A DNA stretch of 64,000 nucleotides, taken from positions 14,744,925 to 14,808,924 of the forward strand of contig CM033123.1 of NCBI GenBank assembly GCA_019321725.1. The letters are read 5' to 3'. The notes below the pieces were generated by a model. The model saw only the letters and a list, made by a program, of their open reading frames with translations. It made no database searches and was not told where the DNA came from. Below are positions 24,166 through 36,963 of the stretch, in pieces. Source of the stretch: Paulownia fortunei. Taxonomy: Eukaryota; Streptophyta; Magnoliopsida; Lamiales; Paulowniaceae. A program made the translations under genes and the position numbers. Position 1 is the first letter of the stretch; each line of letters starts with the position of its first letter.

Positions 24166-25502
24166 CAATCTGTTCAGTAGAAAAAAATGAATAGATTTTT
24201 ACAAAATATTCATATAAAGAGAAACTTTTCTTAGATTCCTGAAACTAGAACATCCAACGACAAGATCAAAATATTTTGATTTCACAAGAATGCGAATGAA
24301 TTAAGAAGGTGAGAAAAAGCACAGTGACAAGCTTAATCGAAAGAAAGACATTAAATAAACCAAAAATGTCTCACATACACACTAAAATAATGAATAATCA
24401 AGGATCTTTAGTCCTATGCAATCCACCTGAGTTAAAGTCAATCTAAGATAATAGTTGTTTAGGATTATACTAACATAAGGCATGTTTGCCTCCCCTTTCT
24501 TTATTTTTCTTCCGATGCAATTTCTATTTTCCTCCTCTATGCCTACCTTGGAACTTATTCCAAGGTTTTTTAAATTATTCTTCCCTTATCCGCTTGGTCT
24601 GTCTAAAGGGAAAATTACAATTCCAGTCCCTTTAGATCCAATACTTTTGTAGTCCTTTAAGTTACTAGTCAATAAAATCTGATCCTTTATCTAAGAAAAA
24701 TTATAATTTTTGTCCTGTAACTTAATTCAAATAGATTTAGTTCATATTTTAAGTCCACTTCTAGCTTGTAGGTGAATCTAAGAGGTTACACAATAAGTTC
24801 ATTTCTTATCTGGGAAATAATCTAAGAATTGGATTAATTTAATTAATATGAATGAATATAAGTGGTAAATGACTGCAAACAGTGTCAAACTACGACTGCA
24901 TAGTAGTATGATAGACCAACTGCATCGATGAAAAAAAGAAAGTAGGTGCAACGGGCGAAAAAAGGAGAAGGGAAAGATTATATGAGTTCAACCAACTCTC
25001 GGCATTATTTCAGAGTAGTGTGGGAATAACCTGTGTGTAATGACATCATTATTAACTCCATTGTACTTTAATGTGGCACATATCTCTATAAATTCGCTAT
25101 ATGAGTATTAGGGTCTTCGATACATGAACCCCATACCGAGACATTTGCTCCATCTAAATAGTAGTCGGTTGAGTTCAAAAGTGTTGGTTTGAATTGCTTG
25201 GCACTGGTTGCTCATATGAATGATATCCATTAAGGGAACTGAAAAACCCCAGAGGTTTAGTTTCCTCGTTGGCATGATGGCGGTCTGTCATTATATGGTG
25301 GCATGAAGACTCTCACATTTTCTTTCTATTTCTTCGACAAGTCTATTTGATCGCAGGATCTAAAGAAACAAGCTCTGAACTCCATGCACTATGCATACAC
25401 TAGCCGAGACACCTCAAAGAAACACAAAAGTTTGAACTGGGACCAAAGATGATTGAACAAATATTAACAATGAAAAGAATAGTAAATTGATTTCCCAGTA
25501 AC
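24166..25502. other. Former GDSL downstream flank, no gene seen
   Basis: 24166-25215 is collinear with 56425-57495 in copy B (shared GATTTCACAAGAATGC, GGTGAGAAAAAGCACAGTG, GGAGAAGGGAAAGATT). After about 25215 the copies diverge; 25216-25502 is unassigned. No coding region is visible. Confidence 0.6.
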
Positions 25503-27517
25503 TATTGAGTTCACTTAAACATGGGGTATGTTCAGCAAAAAAATAAAAAATTTAATTAATACATGTTATAACAATTATAACAATACATCGGGTTCGATGT
25601 AATTTTATCAATTTCGCATTCCAATTGGTTTTTAAGTTTAAACATGAAAGAGTTCGATTTATACCTTTGATGCACTTTGGATGTTGTAGGGTTTGAAGCA
25701 ATCAATTGCTAACCTATTTCTGAATTCATTCACAATGATCCAAGCACCTTACCTCTAAAGTACTCTACACTTTGAGCAAGAACACATAATCAGAATTCTG
25801 CTAGTAATTCTGATTCTTTTACTAATCTAATTTTAGAGTATGTATGGTGAGCATTAATTCTTAATGTCAACTTGTGATAAAAAAATCCAACATTTTTTAT
25901 TAAGAAGATGGAATTCTTTTTTTATGTTGGTGAAAAAGATGGAGAAGAAAAATATTTTTTTCTTTTTGGGTGATGGCCATAAATTAGGAGAGTGATCCTC
26001 TTTCGACCGTTGTATATTTATACCAGGGGCCGAAAACTCCAAGAGTACACTTTTGGTATTTTAGGCCTCTTGTTTTATTAGTTGGAGGATATTTGATTGA
26101 TTACAAGATCTCCCAAAACTCTCCAACTCTTATCTCTTCATATATTCCCAAGATGTAAATTGATAATCATTATCTAATCCAATTAGATAATTCCAATAAC
26201 CTTTCTTTCTTAGACCTCCATTGTTATTCTAACAACTCTAGTGGGTTTCTATTAATGGGCCTCTTTGAATTAGACCCAGATTCAATTAATTAATTCCATC
26301 TACCCCACCTAATAAAATTACGCCCAATTAAATAATTTACTTATTTAATTGAGCAAATTAATTTAATAATTAAACTAATTTATAGCATACACAATTAATT
26401 GATGCAATCAAATAATTGTTCCACTCTAATTGGACTTTCTAATCTTATTAGATCCACTTAAATAATTTAATTATTTAATTGAATAATTAATTCAACTCCT
26501 TGAATTAATTTAAACACAAATTAACTAATCTTCATTAATTTATCGGATACAACTGCTTGGACCAATTATTAGGTTAGAAATATTTCATCCAATTTTATCT
26601 ATGGCCCTTTAGGTTCACAACTAATTTAATAGTGGGCTTGCAATATTTATAATTTATTAATAATAATTATTTTGATCAATTAATCTAATTAATTAATTTT
26701 CTTATAATTAACTCCTTAATTCAAATAACCTCACAAGTCATGGAAAATACCTAACAAATATATCATGATTACCTAGTCTTAGACGAAATAACGAATGAAT
26801 CTATTTCAATTATGAGCACTATACACGTAAGGTCCTTCAATCAATAAATCTTCCGATTGAGTTTAGGGTATGAATTATAAGTCGAAATCATAAATGCTTA
26901 GCAATAATGATTCCACTTCAAGTTGTAATGACTCGTGAGACTCACTTGTTCTACCAAACAAGTAACAAATCATTTGTTGGCTATTCACTAACCTCTATAC
27001 ACCCTAATGCAACATTCAATGTATTCCCTTTTGAGATTCTTAGGTAATCAAAAGATACATTAAAATTAAACATTATGTGTACAAGACTATTATGGCGCCT
27101 CAAGTCTAAAGCCTAATCGTGTATTCGATAGACAACGTCTCCAATTAAAAATTTCCAACGGACCTATTCAGTATACTTGTTCTCTAATAAGCACCCCCAT
27201 ATATACAATAGCGTCATTACACCAATGTATATGGAGCGAGACATTCTGCTCATACGAGCATGCATCATATGCATGAGTTTATTAGGCTATTCAATGTCCT
27301 ATTTAAAAAATCTTCAACTCAAAACTAATTTAAGATCAAAGGCAGAGAGACATGTTCCATGATCTCCATCAAATGTGCGACCATGCCTCATAACTAAATT
27401 TGATCTAGGGACTTTATATAATTAATAGACGTAATATGAGTTGAAAAAGATCATTTTACAAATACAAGAGTACAATAAATGTCCAATCTAATTTGCGTGT
27501 TGGGCATTATTCTAACA
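25503..27517 (-). repeat. Copia 3' LTR (about 2.0 kb)
   Basis: Collinear with 32298-34401. On the plus strand it starts TATTGAGTTCACTTAA (sister: TGTTGGGTTGACTTAA) and ends TCTAACA. The terminal TG has decayed to TA. It is AT-rich with many TTAATTAA-type tracts. The sister LTR has about 80 extra bases near 33690-33770. Confidence 0.85.
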
Positions 27518-27528
27518 ATCTTCCACTT
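27518..27528 (-). other. Copia polypurine tract
   Basis: Minus-strand AAGTGGAAGAT directly upstream of the 3' LTR, the expected plus-strand primer of reverse transcription. Confidence 0.75.
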
Positions 27529-27537
27529 GGCCTAGTG

Positions 27538-27990
27538 TCAATTACCCATATACCTCAAGGCCATCTTCTCAAGATGCTCGTCGAATACCTTCTGTGCTAG
27601 GGGTTTAGTTAGTAGGTCTGCTATATTTTCTACCGAGGCAATTCTCTCTACTATGACGTCATCTCTACCAATCATCTCTCTAATTAGGTGGTATCGCCTC
27701 ATTATGTACTTGAATTTTTGATGATATGTCGTATTTTTTTGCTTGCACAATACTCCATTGTTGTCACAATATATTGATACAAGATTAACAATAGATAGAA
27801 CTACACCCAACTCTTAGATGAAGTTCTTTATCCAAACAGCTTCTTTTGTTGCATCCTATGCAGCAATGTATTTAGCCTCAATGAAAGAATCTGTGATCAT
27901 CTTTTGCTTGAAATTCTTCCAGCTGACCGCACCACCGTTTATGGTGAATTTGAATTAGGACATCGATTTTGAGTCGTCTATATCAAACTG
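27538..27990 (-). pseudogene. Copia RNase H / pol C terminus remnant
   Basis: The minus-strand frame 27538-27810 includes VSIYCDNNGVLCKQ, FKYIMRRYHLIREMI, ERIASVENIADLLTKPL and ALRYMGN, the standard C terminus of Copia pol. RNase H-like sequence continues in broken form to about 27990. Frames are interrupted. Confidence 0.8.
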
Positions 27991-27999
27991 AAAACTAGG

Positions 28000-28889
28000 G
28001 TCGGTATAACCTTCTAGTTTTACTTCTCCAAAACTAAGGTACTTCAGAAGAACTAAGGATATTTTTCCTGTAGAAATCAAATGATATGATTGCCTCATCA
28101 AACAACTTTAAGAAGCCTACACGAGTCCATAAATGGATCTCTAGAGCTCACAAACTGTTTGCTTGCTCTATCTAGATATGAAGCCTTTTGGCTACCTAAT
28201 ATAAATCTCTTCTTTAATATTTTCATTAAGGAAAGTGGTCTTCACATCCATGTGTTATATCTTGTAGTCATAATATGTTGACATGGTTAGCAGTATCTAG
28301 ATGGATTTAAGTATCGCTACTAGTGAACAAGTTTTCTCATAATCAATTTCTGATTTTTGAGTATAACCTTTCATGACCACTCATGCTTTATAGGTCACCA
28401 CCTCTCCATTTATTTCAAGTTTACTCTTGTAGACCTATTTGCAGCCAATGGGAACTATTTCTTGTGGTGGGTCCATCGAGGTCCATACTTTTTGGAGTAC
28501 CTAGAATCTATCTCGAATTGTATGGCATCTTGCCAACTTTTCGAATCAATATCAAACATTATCTCTCCATAAATCCTCAAATCACTATCTAAGCGGAGAT
28601 TCTCCTTGTTGTTCTCTAATAAAAAGTCATACCTCTCAAATAGCCTTGAGATCCGTTTGGATCTCCTAAGAGATTGTGTGTCAGAAGGTCCAGCCTCAAT
28701 TGGTTGGTCCATAACTACATCTGTTGGGATGTTTTGTGGTTCTTGAACTTTTTTAAATTCCACAACTTCATCATTTCTATCCAATAGAAACTCCTTCTCT
28801 AAGAAGATGGCATTCCTCGAAACAAACACACTTTGTTTTGAGCAGTTGTAGAAGTAGTATTCAATGAATACCTTTGGATACCCCCACAA
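28000..28889 (-). pseudogene. Copia reverse transcriptase remnant
   Basis: The frame 28455-28889 carries the linker before RT (LRRSKRISRLFERYDFLL) and the RT start (SKSWQDAIQFEIDS). Further RT sequence downstream on the minus strand is broken by stops and deletions (for example KSEIDYEKTCSLVAIL around 28310-28360). No complete YVDD-type catalytic block is readable. Confidence 0.75.
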
Positions 28890-29123
28890 ACTTACATAAA
28901 TTAGATCTCATATCCAATTTATCTCCCACTTGCTTCTTTATGTAAGCATCACACCCCATACCCTAAGGTATTTGTAAGAATGTGGTTTTTCACACCACAT
29001 CTCATATGGTATTTTGGGCACTAATTTTGGTGGCACTCTATTTAATTATATGTTGTCATTTTTAGATCATAGCCCTGAAATAAAATAGAAAGTCTAGTGA
29101 AACTCATCATCGATTGAACCATG

Positions 29124-29755
29124 CTATACAGTGTCGATTCCTACGCTCCACAACTCCATTGAGTTGAGGAGTAGCAGGTGGAGTCTATGAGAAAGAATCT
29201 CATTCTCTTTTATATAATTCACAAATTCTATAATATATATACTTAGCCTAGTTTGTTTCTCCATTCCGCGTCTGAATTCCTTAAACTTTTCAAAGATTTT
29301 AGACTTGTATCTCAAAAGGTAGACATAACCATACCTAGAATAATCATTGGTAAAGGTTATGAAGTAGTGATAGTTCCCATAAGCATTAGCATTTAGTGGC
29401 TCGCAAACATCCATATGGATCAAATCTAACAGATCTTTGACTTGCTACACTTTTCCAACAATGGTGATTTGATCATCTTTTTCTTAATTCATGATTAACA
29501 CATTGGCATTCCTTGCTCGTTCTGAAGATTGAGCAATTTGGCCAACTTGTGGATTCTCTTCTTAGAGATATGACGTAATCTAGCGTGGCATAAGAATTTG
29601 AAACTATTATCTAATTTTCTTTTATTTTGTTGAACGTGGTAAAATGAGTTATGGGAAGTAATTGTGTATAAATCATTCATAAATATTCCAGAATAAATCA
29701 AAATTAAATCGTTAAAATAAAACAACTTCCATATTTTATTGAAAAAGTAAAACAT
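29124..29755 (-). pseudogene. Copia GAG-pre-integrase and integrase remnant
   Basis: 29495-29755 contains CHARLRHISKKRIHKLAK, the degenerate GAG-pre-integrase LWHxRLGH motif. 29124-29423 contains IHMDVCEPLNANAYGNYHYF and FTNDYSRYGYVYLL, the integrase core (D...FxDDxSRY). Stops separate the pieces. Confidence 0.85.
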
Positions 29756-29984
29756 TTTTCATCCAAAAAAGCAATGCAGATAATGTTCTCGACTATCTCT
29801 AGAACATAAAGACAATTATTTAAAACTAAAACTACTCTATTTTCTAGAGCTAAGTTAACAGTTATTATGGCTAATACAACTGCATTCCTCAGTCGTGGAC
29901 CATCTCTCCTCTACTAAGCTTTATGCTTCTTTCCATCACCTACAAATCATTTTAAAGATGATACCCACAGCCAATATCCAATAC

Positions 29985-30848
29985 CTAAGAAGCATCGTTA
30001 ACTGATAAGTTAACTTCAACAAAATAAATACCTGAATACTTTAGGCTCGCAAGGTACTCCTTGCAATTCCTCTTCCAATACCTAGGTTTACCGCAATAAT
30101 AGCATTTGTCATTGGTTTTGTTGGAACCCTTCGAGACCTGACCAATCACCCTCATCTTATTGGCTTTCAAAAAACCCTTCCCATTTCCCTTCTTCTGGGG
30201 CTTTGCATCATTCGAGTTAGAAGATGATCCAATAAGCATGTCTAGCTTGTCTTTTTTCATAGTAGACTCAGTCGACTTCAACATGTTAACCAACTCTACA
30301 AGGCTAGTTTCCATCTTATGCATTTTGAAGTTGATAGTGAAGGTGTCAAATGATGGAGATAGAGATTATAGAATGAGATCCATATATAATTTGTTATCCA
30401 TAACGACTCCAACGGACTCGAGCCTTTTTATCAGGCGTATCATCTTCAATCCATGGTCATGGACTGAAGAGCCCTCCATTATACAGGTATTGAAAAGCTC
30501 TTTTGAGATCTAATATCTCGTTTGCCTAATGTGTTTACCATACAACTCTTGTAGGTGAACTTAGATATCATATGCATGCATATGTACCTCGTGTTACCTG
30601 TGCAACTCATTTGACATTGATGACATCATATAGCATTGCACTTGTAGATCTTCATCAACTTTCTGTTAATATTCTGCAAGCTCTTCCTCGATCCCATCTA
30701 CCGACGGACCTGTCGATGAAGGATTATCAAGGTTGTAGGATCTCTTCTCAGATTGTAAAACCATTTTGAGATTCCTAAGCCAAACAAAAAAAATTGGTTC
30801 AGTTAATTTATTAGTGTCTAGAATTGATACAAGTGGATTTTTGGTCAT
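29985..30848 (-). pseudogene. Copia gag remnant with degenerate zinc knuckle
   Basis: The gag N terminus is at 30666-30848 (LVSILDTNKLTEPIFFVWLR, NLKMVLQSEKRSYNLD). The C-terminal part at 29985-30323 has CYYCGKPRYWKRNC, a CX2CX4HX4C zinc knuckle whose His is replaced, followed by KEYLASLKYSGIYFVEVNLS, typical of the gag-protease junction. Reading frames are broken between the two parts. Confidence 0.85.
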
Positions 30849-32286
30849 TTTTATAGATAATCTATAAAATTAAAAATGAGGCAAAAAATAAGCATTCTCT
30901 CATAACATATTCATTTATAACAAGATCTGTAGTTACAAATATCTCCCACGATTTTATTCGAATTCCATCACCCCCAATTGCAATTTGAAAAATCATATTT
31001 TCTAATGGGCTTGAGGCCCAATCAATATATCACATGCTTGGATTTTATGTGCCCATAAAATATATTGATAGATGGTTAACTTTTAATAATTGTATCTCCA
31101 TACAATCCTCAAGATGTTTTGCCTTACTTCCTTCCATATACCCCAATTTTTTATGAGCCCATATATACTAAGTGTCAAGGAAGACCTATCCAACCTTCAT
31201 GTTGATGGAGCATCAAAATGTTTCAAAACTCATAGCCAACGTAGAGATGAGTCCATCTCATGGGCATCATCATGCTTAATAGAAATCACATCTTTCAATC
31301 ACAATATCATTCCACGACTCATGGGCAATGACTAAGTGAGGTTGCATCGTCATGTCATCTACTTTTAGTGGTAGGCATGGATTATTGGGTCCAACTAAAT
31401 TTTATCCATATATACTTGAAATTGAAATTTCAAAATTTCTTTACTTGATTTTTAATTCAAGTGAGGTTATTGTTTTTAACCAAGACCTCATCAATTTTAT
31501 CTTAATTTATTTAATATTTTTGTATTCAATAATAGCAAGCATATCAATGAAAGTATTAAATAAATCCTATGCATGTATCCAATACATAACTGGATAATAA
31601 TGGGTTAATACTATGCGATCTATTTAAGCCAAAAATGAATCTAGGTCAATGTAAAGGTGATAAAATGGAACATAAACTATTTATATTATATAAATATATC
31701 TCATACACTCATGAGCCTTATCTTGATTCTCCATCTTATAGTAGGTTGACCTGTGATGGCGCAGCGCGCCTAGGCAGTGTGCATGACATGCGCCTACCCA
31801 GCACGCACAGCTTGTATATCTCGTCCAGCTTGTGTCTGCTAAAGCATGGTGGTCCAGCATTTAGGGCGCGATAATCGTGCGCCCAGCACTGTCGTACAGA
31901 CCCTAGCATCCGTGCACGCAACATGATACGTGCGTGCACCCTTGCCACCATCCACACGTTGAGCGCACAGGCTACCCAAAACACAATGTTTGTGTGTTGG
32001 GCAGTGTCCACAGCCACCCGTCAAGCCTAGGTTGGTGCGATGCCAGCGTGCAATGCATATGAGCAACAGCCAATACGCACGCACAGCTAGCGCCACATCC
32101 TGCCCTTGGTCGACAACAGTTGTTTATGGCACGGTGCTCATCGTTTTGCATCATATCAATAATTTAAAAATTAAATAAGATTACAAAAAAAAATTATCCC
32201 AATCAGAAATATAATTATAATATGAATTTAACAATTAAATTCAATAGGAAAAAATCAAAACACAATTGAAATTGTGTAAACTGTGG
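30849..32286 (-). other. Copia 5' leader with a GC-rich island
   Basis: About 1.4 kb of non-coding sequence between PBS and gag. 31750-32150 is strikingly GC-rich (GGCGCAGCGCGCC, GCGCCCAGCACTG) in an otherwise AT-rich element. Overlapping open frames on both strands here follow from base composition and are not called as genes. Confidence 0.6.
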
Positions 32287-32296
32287 TCTGATACCA
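32287..32296 (-). other. Copia primer-binding site
   Basis: Minus-strand TGGTATCAGA, complementary to the 3' end of initiator tRNA-Met, one base inside the 5' LTR. This is the canonical plant Copia primer site and fixes element orientation. Confidence 0.85.
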
Positions 32297-32297
32297 C

Positions 32298-34401
32298 TGT
32301 TGGGTTGACTTAACCGCATGGTGTGCACAACAAAAAAATAAAAATTTTAATTAATACATGCTATTACAATTATAACAATACCGCAGCTTCGATGTGATTT
32401 TATTAATTTCGCATTCCAATTAGTTTTTAAGCATAAACATAAAAGAATTTGATTTATACCTTCGATGCGCTCTAGTAGTTGTAGGGTTTGAAGTAATAAA
32501 TTGATAGCATTTTTCTTAATTCAGTTCACAGGAATCCAAGCGTCTCCCCTCTAGAGCAGTCCACACTTTGAAAAAGAACACAGAATCATAATTCCTCTAG
32601 TAATTTTGATTCTTTTACTAACCTAGTTTTGGAGTGTGTATGGTGATTATTAATTTTTAATATCAACTTGTGATAAAAGAATCCAGTATTTTTGATTAAG
32701 AAGATGGAATTCCTTTTTAATGTTGGCAAAAAAATATGGAGAAGAAAAATATGTTTTTTCTTTTGGGGTGATGGCCAAAAATTAGAAGAGTGATCTCCTA
32801 TATTTTCGGCCCTTGTATATTTATGCAATAAGAAAATCTCCCAAAAATCTCCAACTTTATCTCTTCATATATTCCCAAGATGTAAAGAGATAATCACTAT
32901 CTAATCTAATTAGATAATTCCAAGAACCTTTCATTCTTATATCTCCAACTCTATTCCAACAGCACTAGTGGGTCTCTACTAAAAGGCATATTTGAATTGA
33001 ACTTGGACTCTAATTTAAATCTCACAATTAATCCAATTAATTGATTAAACCCAAGTTCAACTAATTAATTCTATCTAACTCACCTAATCAAATTAGGCCC
33101 ACTTAAATAATTTAATTATTTAATTGAATAAATTAATTGATATCCTACACAATTATTTGATTCAATCAAATAATTGTTCCACTCAAATTGGATTTTCTAA
33201 TCTTATTAGGTCTAATTAAATAATTTAATTATTTAAATAAATAATTAATTCAACTTCTTGAATTAATTTAAACCTCAATAAATTTATCTTCATTTATTAA
33301 TTGGATCCAAATCTTTGGATTAATTCTTAAGTTAGAAATGTTCCATTCCAAATTGTTTATGAACCTTTAAGTTCACAACTATGCTAACAGTACAATATTT
33401 ACAACTTAGAATAACAATTATTCTGATTAGTTAATTTAATTAATTAATCCACTTGTAATTAATTCAATTCCAAAAACATCACAAGTCATGGAAAATACCT
33501 AACAAGTGTATCATGACTGCCTACTCTTAGGTGAAATAGCCAGTGAACTAATTTTAATTACGAGTACCATACACATAAGGTCCTTCCATCAACTAATTTT
33601 TCGATTGAGCCTATGATATGGATTTGTAAATTGAAACCCTAAATGACTCGATAACTATGATTTCATTTCAAGTTACAATGACTCATGATGAATCATTGGA
33701 AAAATCCCATCTAACATTCATCCTGCCTTAGCTAAGGATTTGTGAATTATGAACTATGAAAATATAGGAGATTTCACTTGTTCTGTCAAACAAGTGACGA
33801 ATATTTTGTTGGCTACTCATTAACCTTCATACACCCTAATGTAACATCCAACATATCCCCTTTGAGATTGTCAGACAATCAAAAGATACATCAAGATTAA
33901 ACATGATGTGCACAAAGCTATTATGGTACCTAAAATTTAAGGACTAATTGTGTACTATCGTAATATGAAAATTCTTATTTCGACAGACATCTCCAACTAA
34001 GAATTTCCAACGAACCTGTTTAATGTACTTGTTCTAGAATAAGCACTCACATACATAAATTAGCATCACTACGCTAATATCAATGGAGTGAGACATAATC
34101 CTCATGCGAACATGTATCATATGCACGAGTGTATTGGGCTATTTAATATCCCATCTCAAAAAGCCCTCGACTCAGAACTAATTTAAGACCAAATCTATAG
34201 ATGCATATTCCATGATCGCCATTAAATGCGCGACCATGCTGCGTTGCTAAATTTGATCAATGAACTTTATCTAATTAACATAACTAATTAACGATAAAGA
34301 AAATGACTATTTTATCAATATGGTTTGAAAAAGATCGTTTTACAAATATAAGAATATAATAGATGTTCAATCTAATTGGCGCGTCGAGTACTACTCTAAC
34401 A
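32298..34401 (-). repeat. Copia 5' LTR (about 2.1 kb)
   Basis: Plus-strand ends are TGTTGGGTTGACTTAA and ACTCTAACA. Collinear with 25503-27517 but visibly diverged by many substitutions and indels. Confidence 0.85.
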
Positions 34402-36059
34402 TTAACAACACTAAAAATTATCATCAAAACTAATATTTAAAAATCAAACTAGATCTACCAATTCGATTGGCCCAAACTGCTAACTGGTGGTATGTCTAAT
34501 TTATTTGGGTGCAAAATAAGAAATTCGATTAAAAATCGGTTAAACCGGTCAAGTGGCCAAAAAACCAATTGAACTGATCAAAAAATCGATTAAATTATTT
34601 TTTTGTTTCTTTTTATATTTTTTATTTTTTAAAAAAAATTAAACTTGGTATTTGACTATATATATGTAATTGTTTGGATATTAAGCTTTGTTAAATGTAT
34701 TTTTTGATTGTTTATTTATCTTTTTTACCTTGAACATAACAATTTGTCTATTACGTTACTATTTTATATAATATAATAAAAAATATAGTCAATTTTTATT
34801 AGATCGATCGGACCAACAGTTAAATGGTCCGACCAATTCAACCGCTGACCTGTAGTAAGATCAGTTTAGTCACCGATTTATTTATGAAAATGCTGGTCAA
34901 AACTATGTATACAAGTATACATGTCACACGAGTAATAATGTAATAAGTAAAATAATATTTCCATAAAGATTATCTTTTATTCTATTGCTAAGTACTAATT
35001 TGTATGACTCATAATTTTATCCAAGCAAATATATAAAACAATACAAGAATTAAAAAACAGAACACTAAATATAAAGACTGAATATCAATGAACAAGAAAC
35101 TTAGATTTATAACTTTCCTCAACAATTTGCTTGAGTAATTTCACCTCTTTGTGGTGCCATGGTGAACAAACATTCACACTTATATAACTATACACATATG
35201 TGCCCACACACTGTCTTGAGACTCTCTCAAAGAAAAGTGAAATTTATTATAGGGCAACTTTCCATCTCGGCAGCTGCTCTTTGTGCGGTCTACACAATGT
35301 GCAATATTTTTAGTTACACTCACCAATACATGACTCGGTGGTTATTATATGAAAAGAAAATGTTATGTGTAACAGATGATTTGGAGTGATTTTTCCACTC
35401 ACTTTTTGTTGAGTCTCTTCCCCGCCTCTTTCACTTTCCCCACTCCTCACAAGGAATTGATTTGCAAGAATATTTCACTTCATTGCCGCCACCGCATCAC
35501 CCTCTCTATTTCATCTCACCACCACCATTTTCCCTTCTCACCACTTCGGTTCAACCCTTTCACCTCCTCTCCAACTTGAATCTATCAATTCCTCCCCATT
35601 GAGTCCGATTTCCATGCTTGGATAGCCTCTCCACCACATCATCAAGACCTCCATCATCATCCACCCTCCAAGTCATCATCAGCAAGCAAACGACCCTTAC
35701 CCTCCCTTCAACAGGGGCTAGGTAAACCCTTGTGTCGATTTTTGGACTCTTCAACTGCCTGTCTCAGTTGTACTTTAGTGTTTTCTGGAGCTATCGTTTG
35801 TTGTCTCATTTGGCATAACATTGGGCGACAAAGGAATATCTCTGCATTGGGAAGGTCAAGTGTCAGTACCAATTTATCTTTGATTCTTTGGAGATGGAAT
35901 TGGAGTTGAAATGTTTATTGCCCCAAGTTGAGGGTACAAGGATATTTGAAAAAGCTACCTCTTACCTCCTATGTGTTAAGAATTTGTACTGAGAATCTTA
36001 AATTACTGCCTAATGTTTCTAAGATATTACTCCCTAATATCTTTGCATAATTTTTTTTC
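34402..36059. other. Unassigned spacer between retrotransposon and NLR segment B
   Basis: 34530-34620 contains AATCGGTTAAACCGGTCAAG-type sequence reminiscent of small transposon ends, without a matched partner. 35390-35760 is C/T-rich with frames on both strands (for example 35376-35579) but no known domain. I see no supported gene. The left breakpoint of segment B is near 36060. Confidence 0.4.
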
Positions 36060-36963
36060 ACACATAACCACCTAGAATCCTCATATTTACCATAATACAT
36101 CGCCAAACATATAAAATATCATTGTAATTCTCATTTAAAAAACAAAAGAAAAAAGAAGACCAAAAAACATAACATGAAAAGAAGAAAACATAATGTGATA
36201 GCGGACTTAGCCCACACCACCTTTTTCACAATAGCAACAAAAAATAAATAAATAATTAATTAAAATTGAAAACTTGCCTTGCTACAAATTTGCACACACC
36301 TATGATTTTACGGTATATTCTTATTTTTTCCTTTTATGCATTTCTGTGGACTATGAAAAAAGCCTCATGTGTGGGTGAGCAACTTTTAATACCCCAAATT
36401 GTGAAATTCTTAGAATGTATGAACCCAGTCGTCCAACTCAAGCTTTCTTGTGGTGAGTCATTATATATTTACTGCCAAAACTATTTTTACTGATTGGTTC
36501 TTGCCAAGCAACTTATATTGTGGTGATTGAAATGAAGTTTTGCTTACTTGATGTGGTGATTAAAACTCAAAATATTGGCAAGATTTGAACTGACCATTAA
36601 CGGTCCAGTTCCATGCCTTGATTCCATTGGGATTTATAGAAGGTTTGCAACTTGTCACAAGGCCGTGCTATCATCGCAGCAGGCAGCCGCAACAAGAAGC
36701 TCTGCGTCGAAATCAATGCCATAATAATCGTTCAAAACTTTGAAGGAAGTTCAAAACTTTTAATAAACTCAGTGCCAAGACATAGAGCTTCTAAAATCCC
36801 ATAGCAAAGATACGATATATGAAAAACTATCAATAACGAGTTTACTTGAGAAAATCCTAGAAAATCTTGAAATTAAATCCTTATGACAGAATGAAACAAC
36901 CAACCAAACAAGCAGAGGCACCAGTTGCAAAGAGAAATCCATCAATATGTGTTCCCTGTCCAC

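Larger units (their letters stand above)
16190..25215. repeat. Segmental duplication, copy A
   Basis: Nearly every block here is matched in the same order in copy B (about 36060-57500): NLR 3' flank, NLR coding sequence, NLR 5' flank, a truncated minus-strand Copia, the flank upstream of the GDSL gene, and the flank downstream of it. Differences in A: no GDSL gene, no SINE at 22101, an extra insertion at about 21545-21968, a 76-bp tandem duplication, and a shorter Copia. Breakpoints are by eye and approximate to tens of bases. Confidence 0.85.
25503..34401 (-). mobile_element. Decayed full-length Ty1/Copia LTR retrotransposon (8.9 kb)
   Basis: Both LTRs, primer site, purine tract, gag and pol are recognisable. 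Order on the minus strand is LTR (34401-32298), PBS, 1.4-kb leader, gag (from 30848), zinc knuckle, GAG-pre-integrase, integrase, reverse transcriptase, RNase H (to 27538), purine tract, LTR (27517-25503). The flanks GTAAC (25498-25502) and TTAAC (34402-34406) fit a 5-bp target-site duplication with one mismatch. Many stops and frameshifts and clear LTR divergence show it is old and not autonomous. The long LTRs suggest an Angela-like lineage, which is inference. It sits in the spacer between the two NLR segments. Confidence 0.9.

Noticed and set aside
31736..32154. Several overlapping Cys/Ala/Arg-rich frames on both strands
   Set aside because: They lie in the GC-rich leader of a Copia element; multiple simultaneous frames reflect base composition.
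35376..35579. C/T-rich region with a 67-codon frame rich in Ser, His, Phe and Pro
   Set aside because: No domain, no splice evidence and a skewed composition; left as unassigned sequence.
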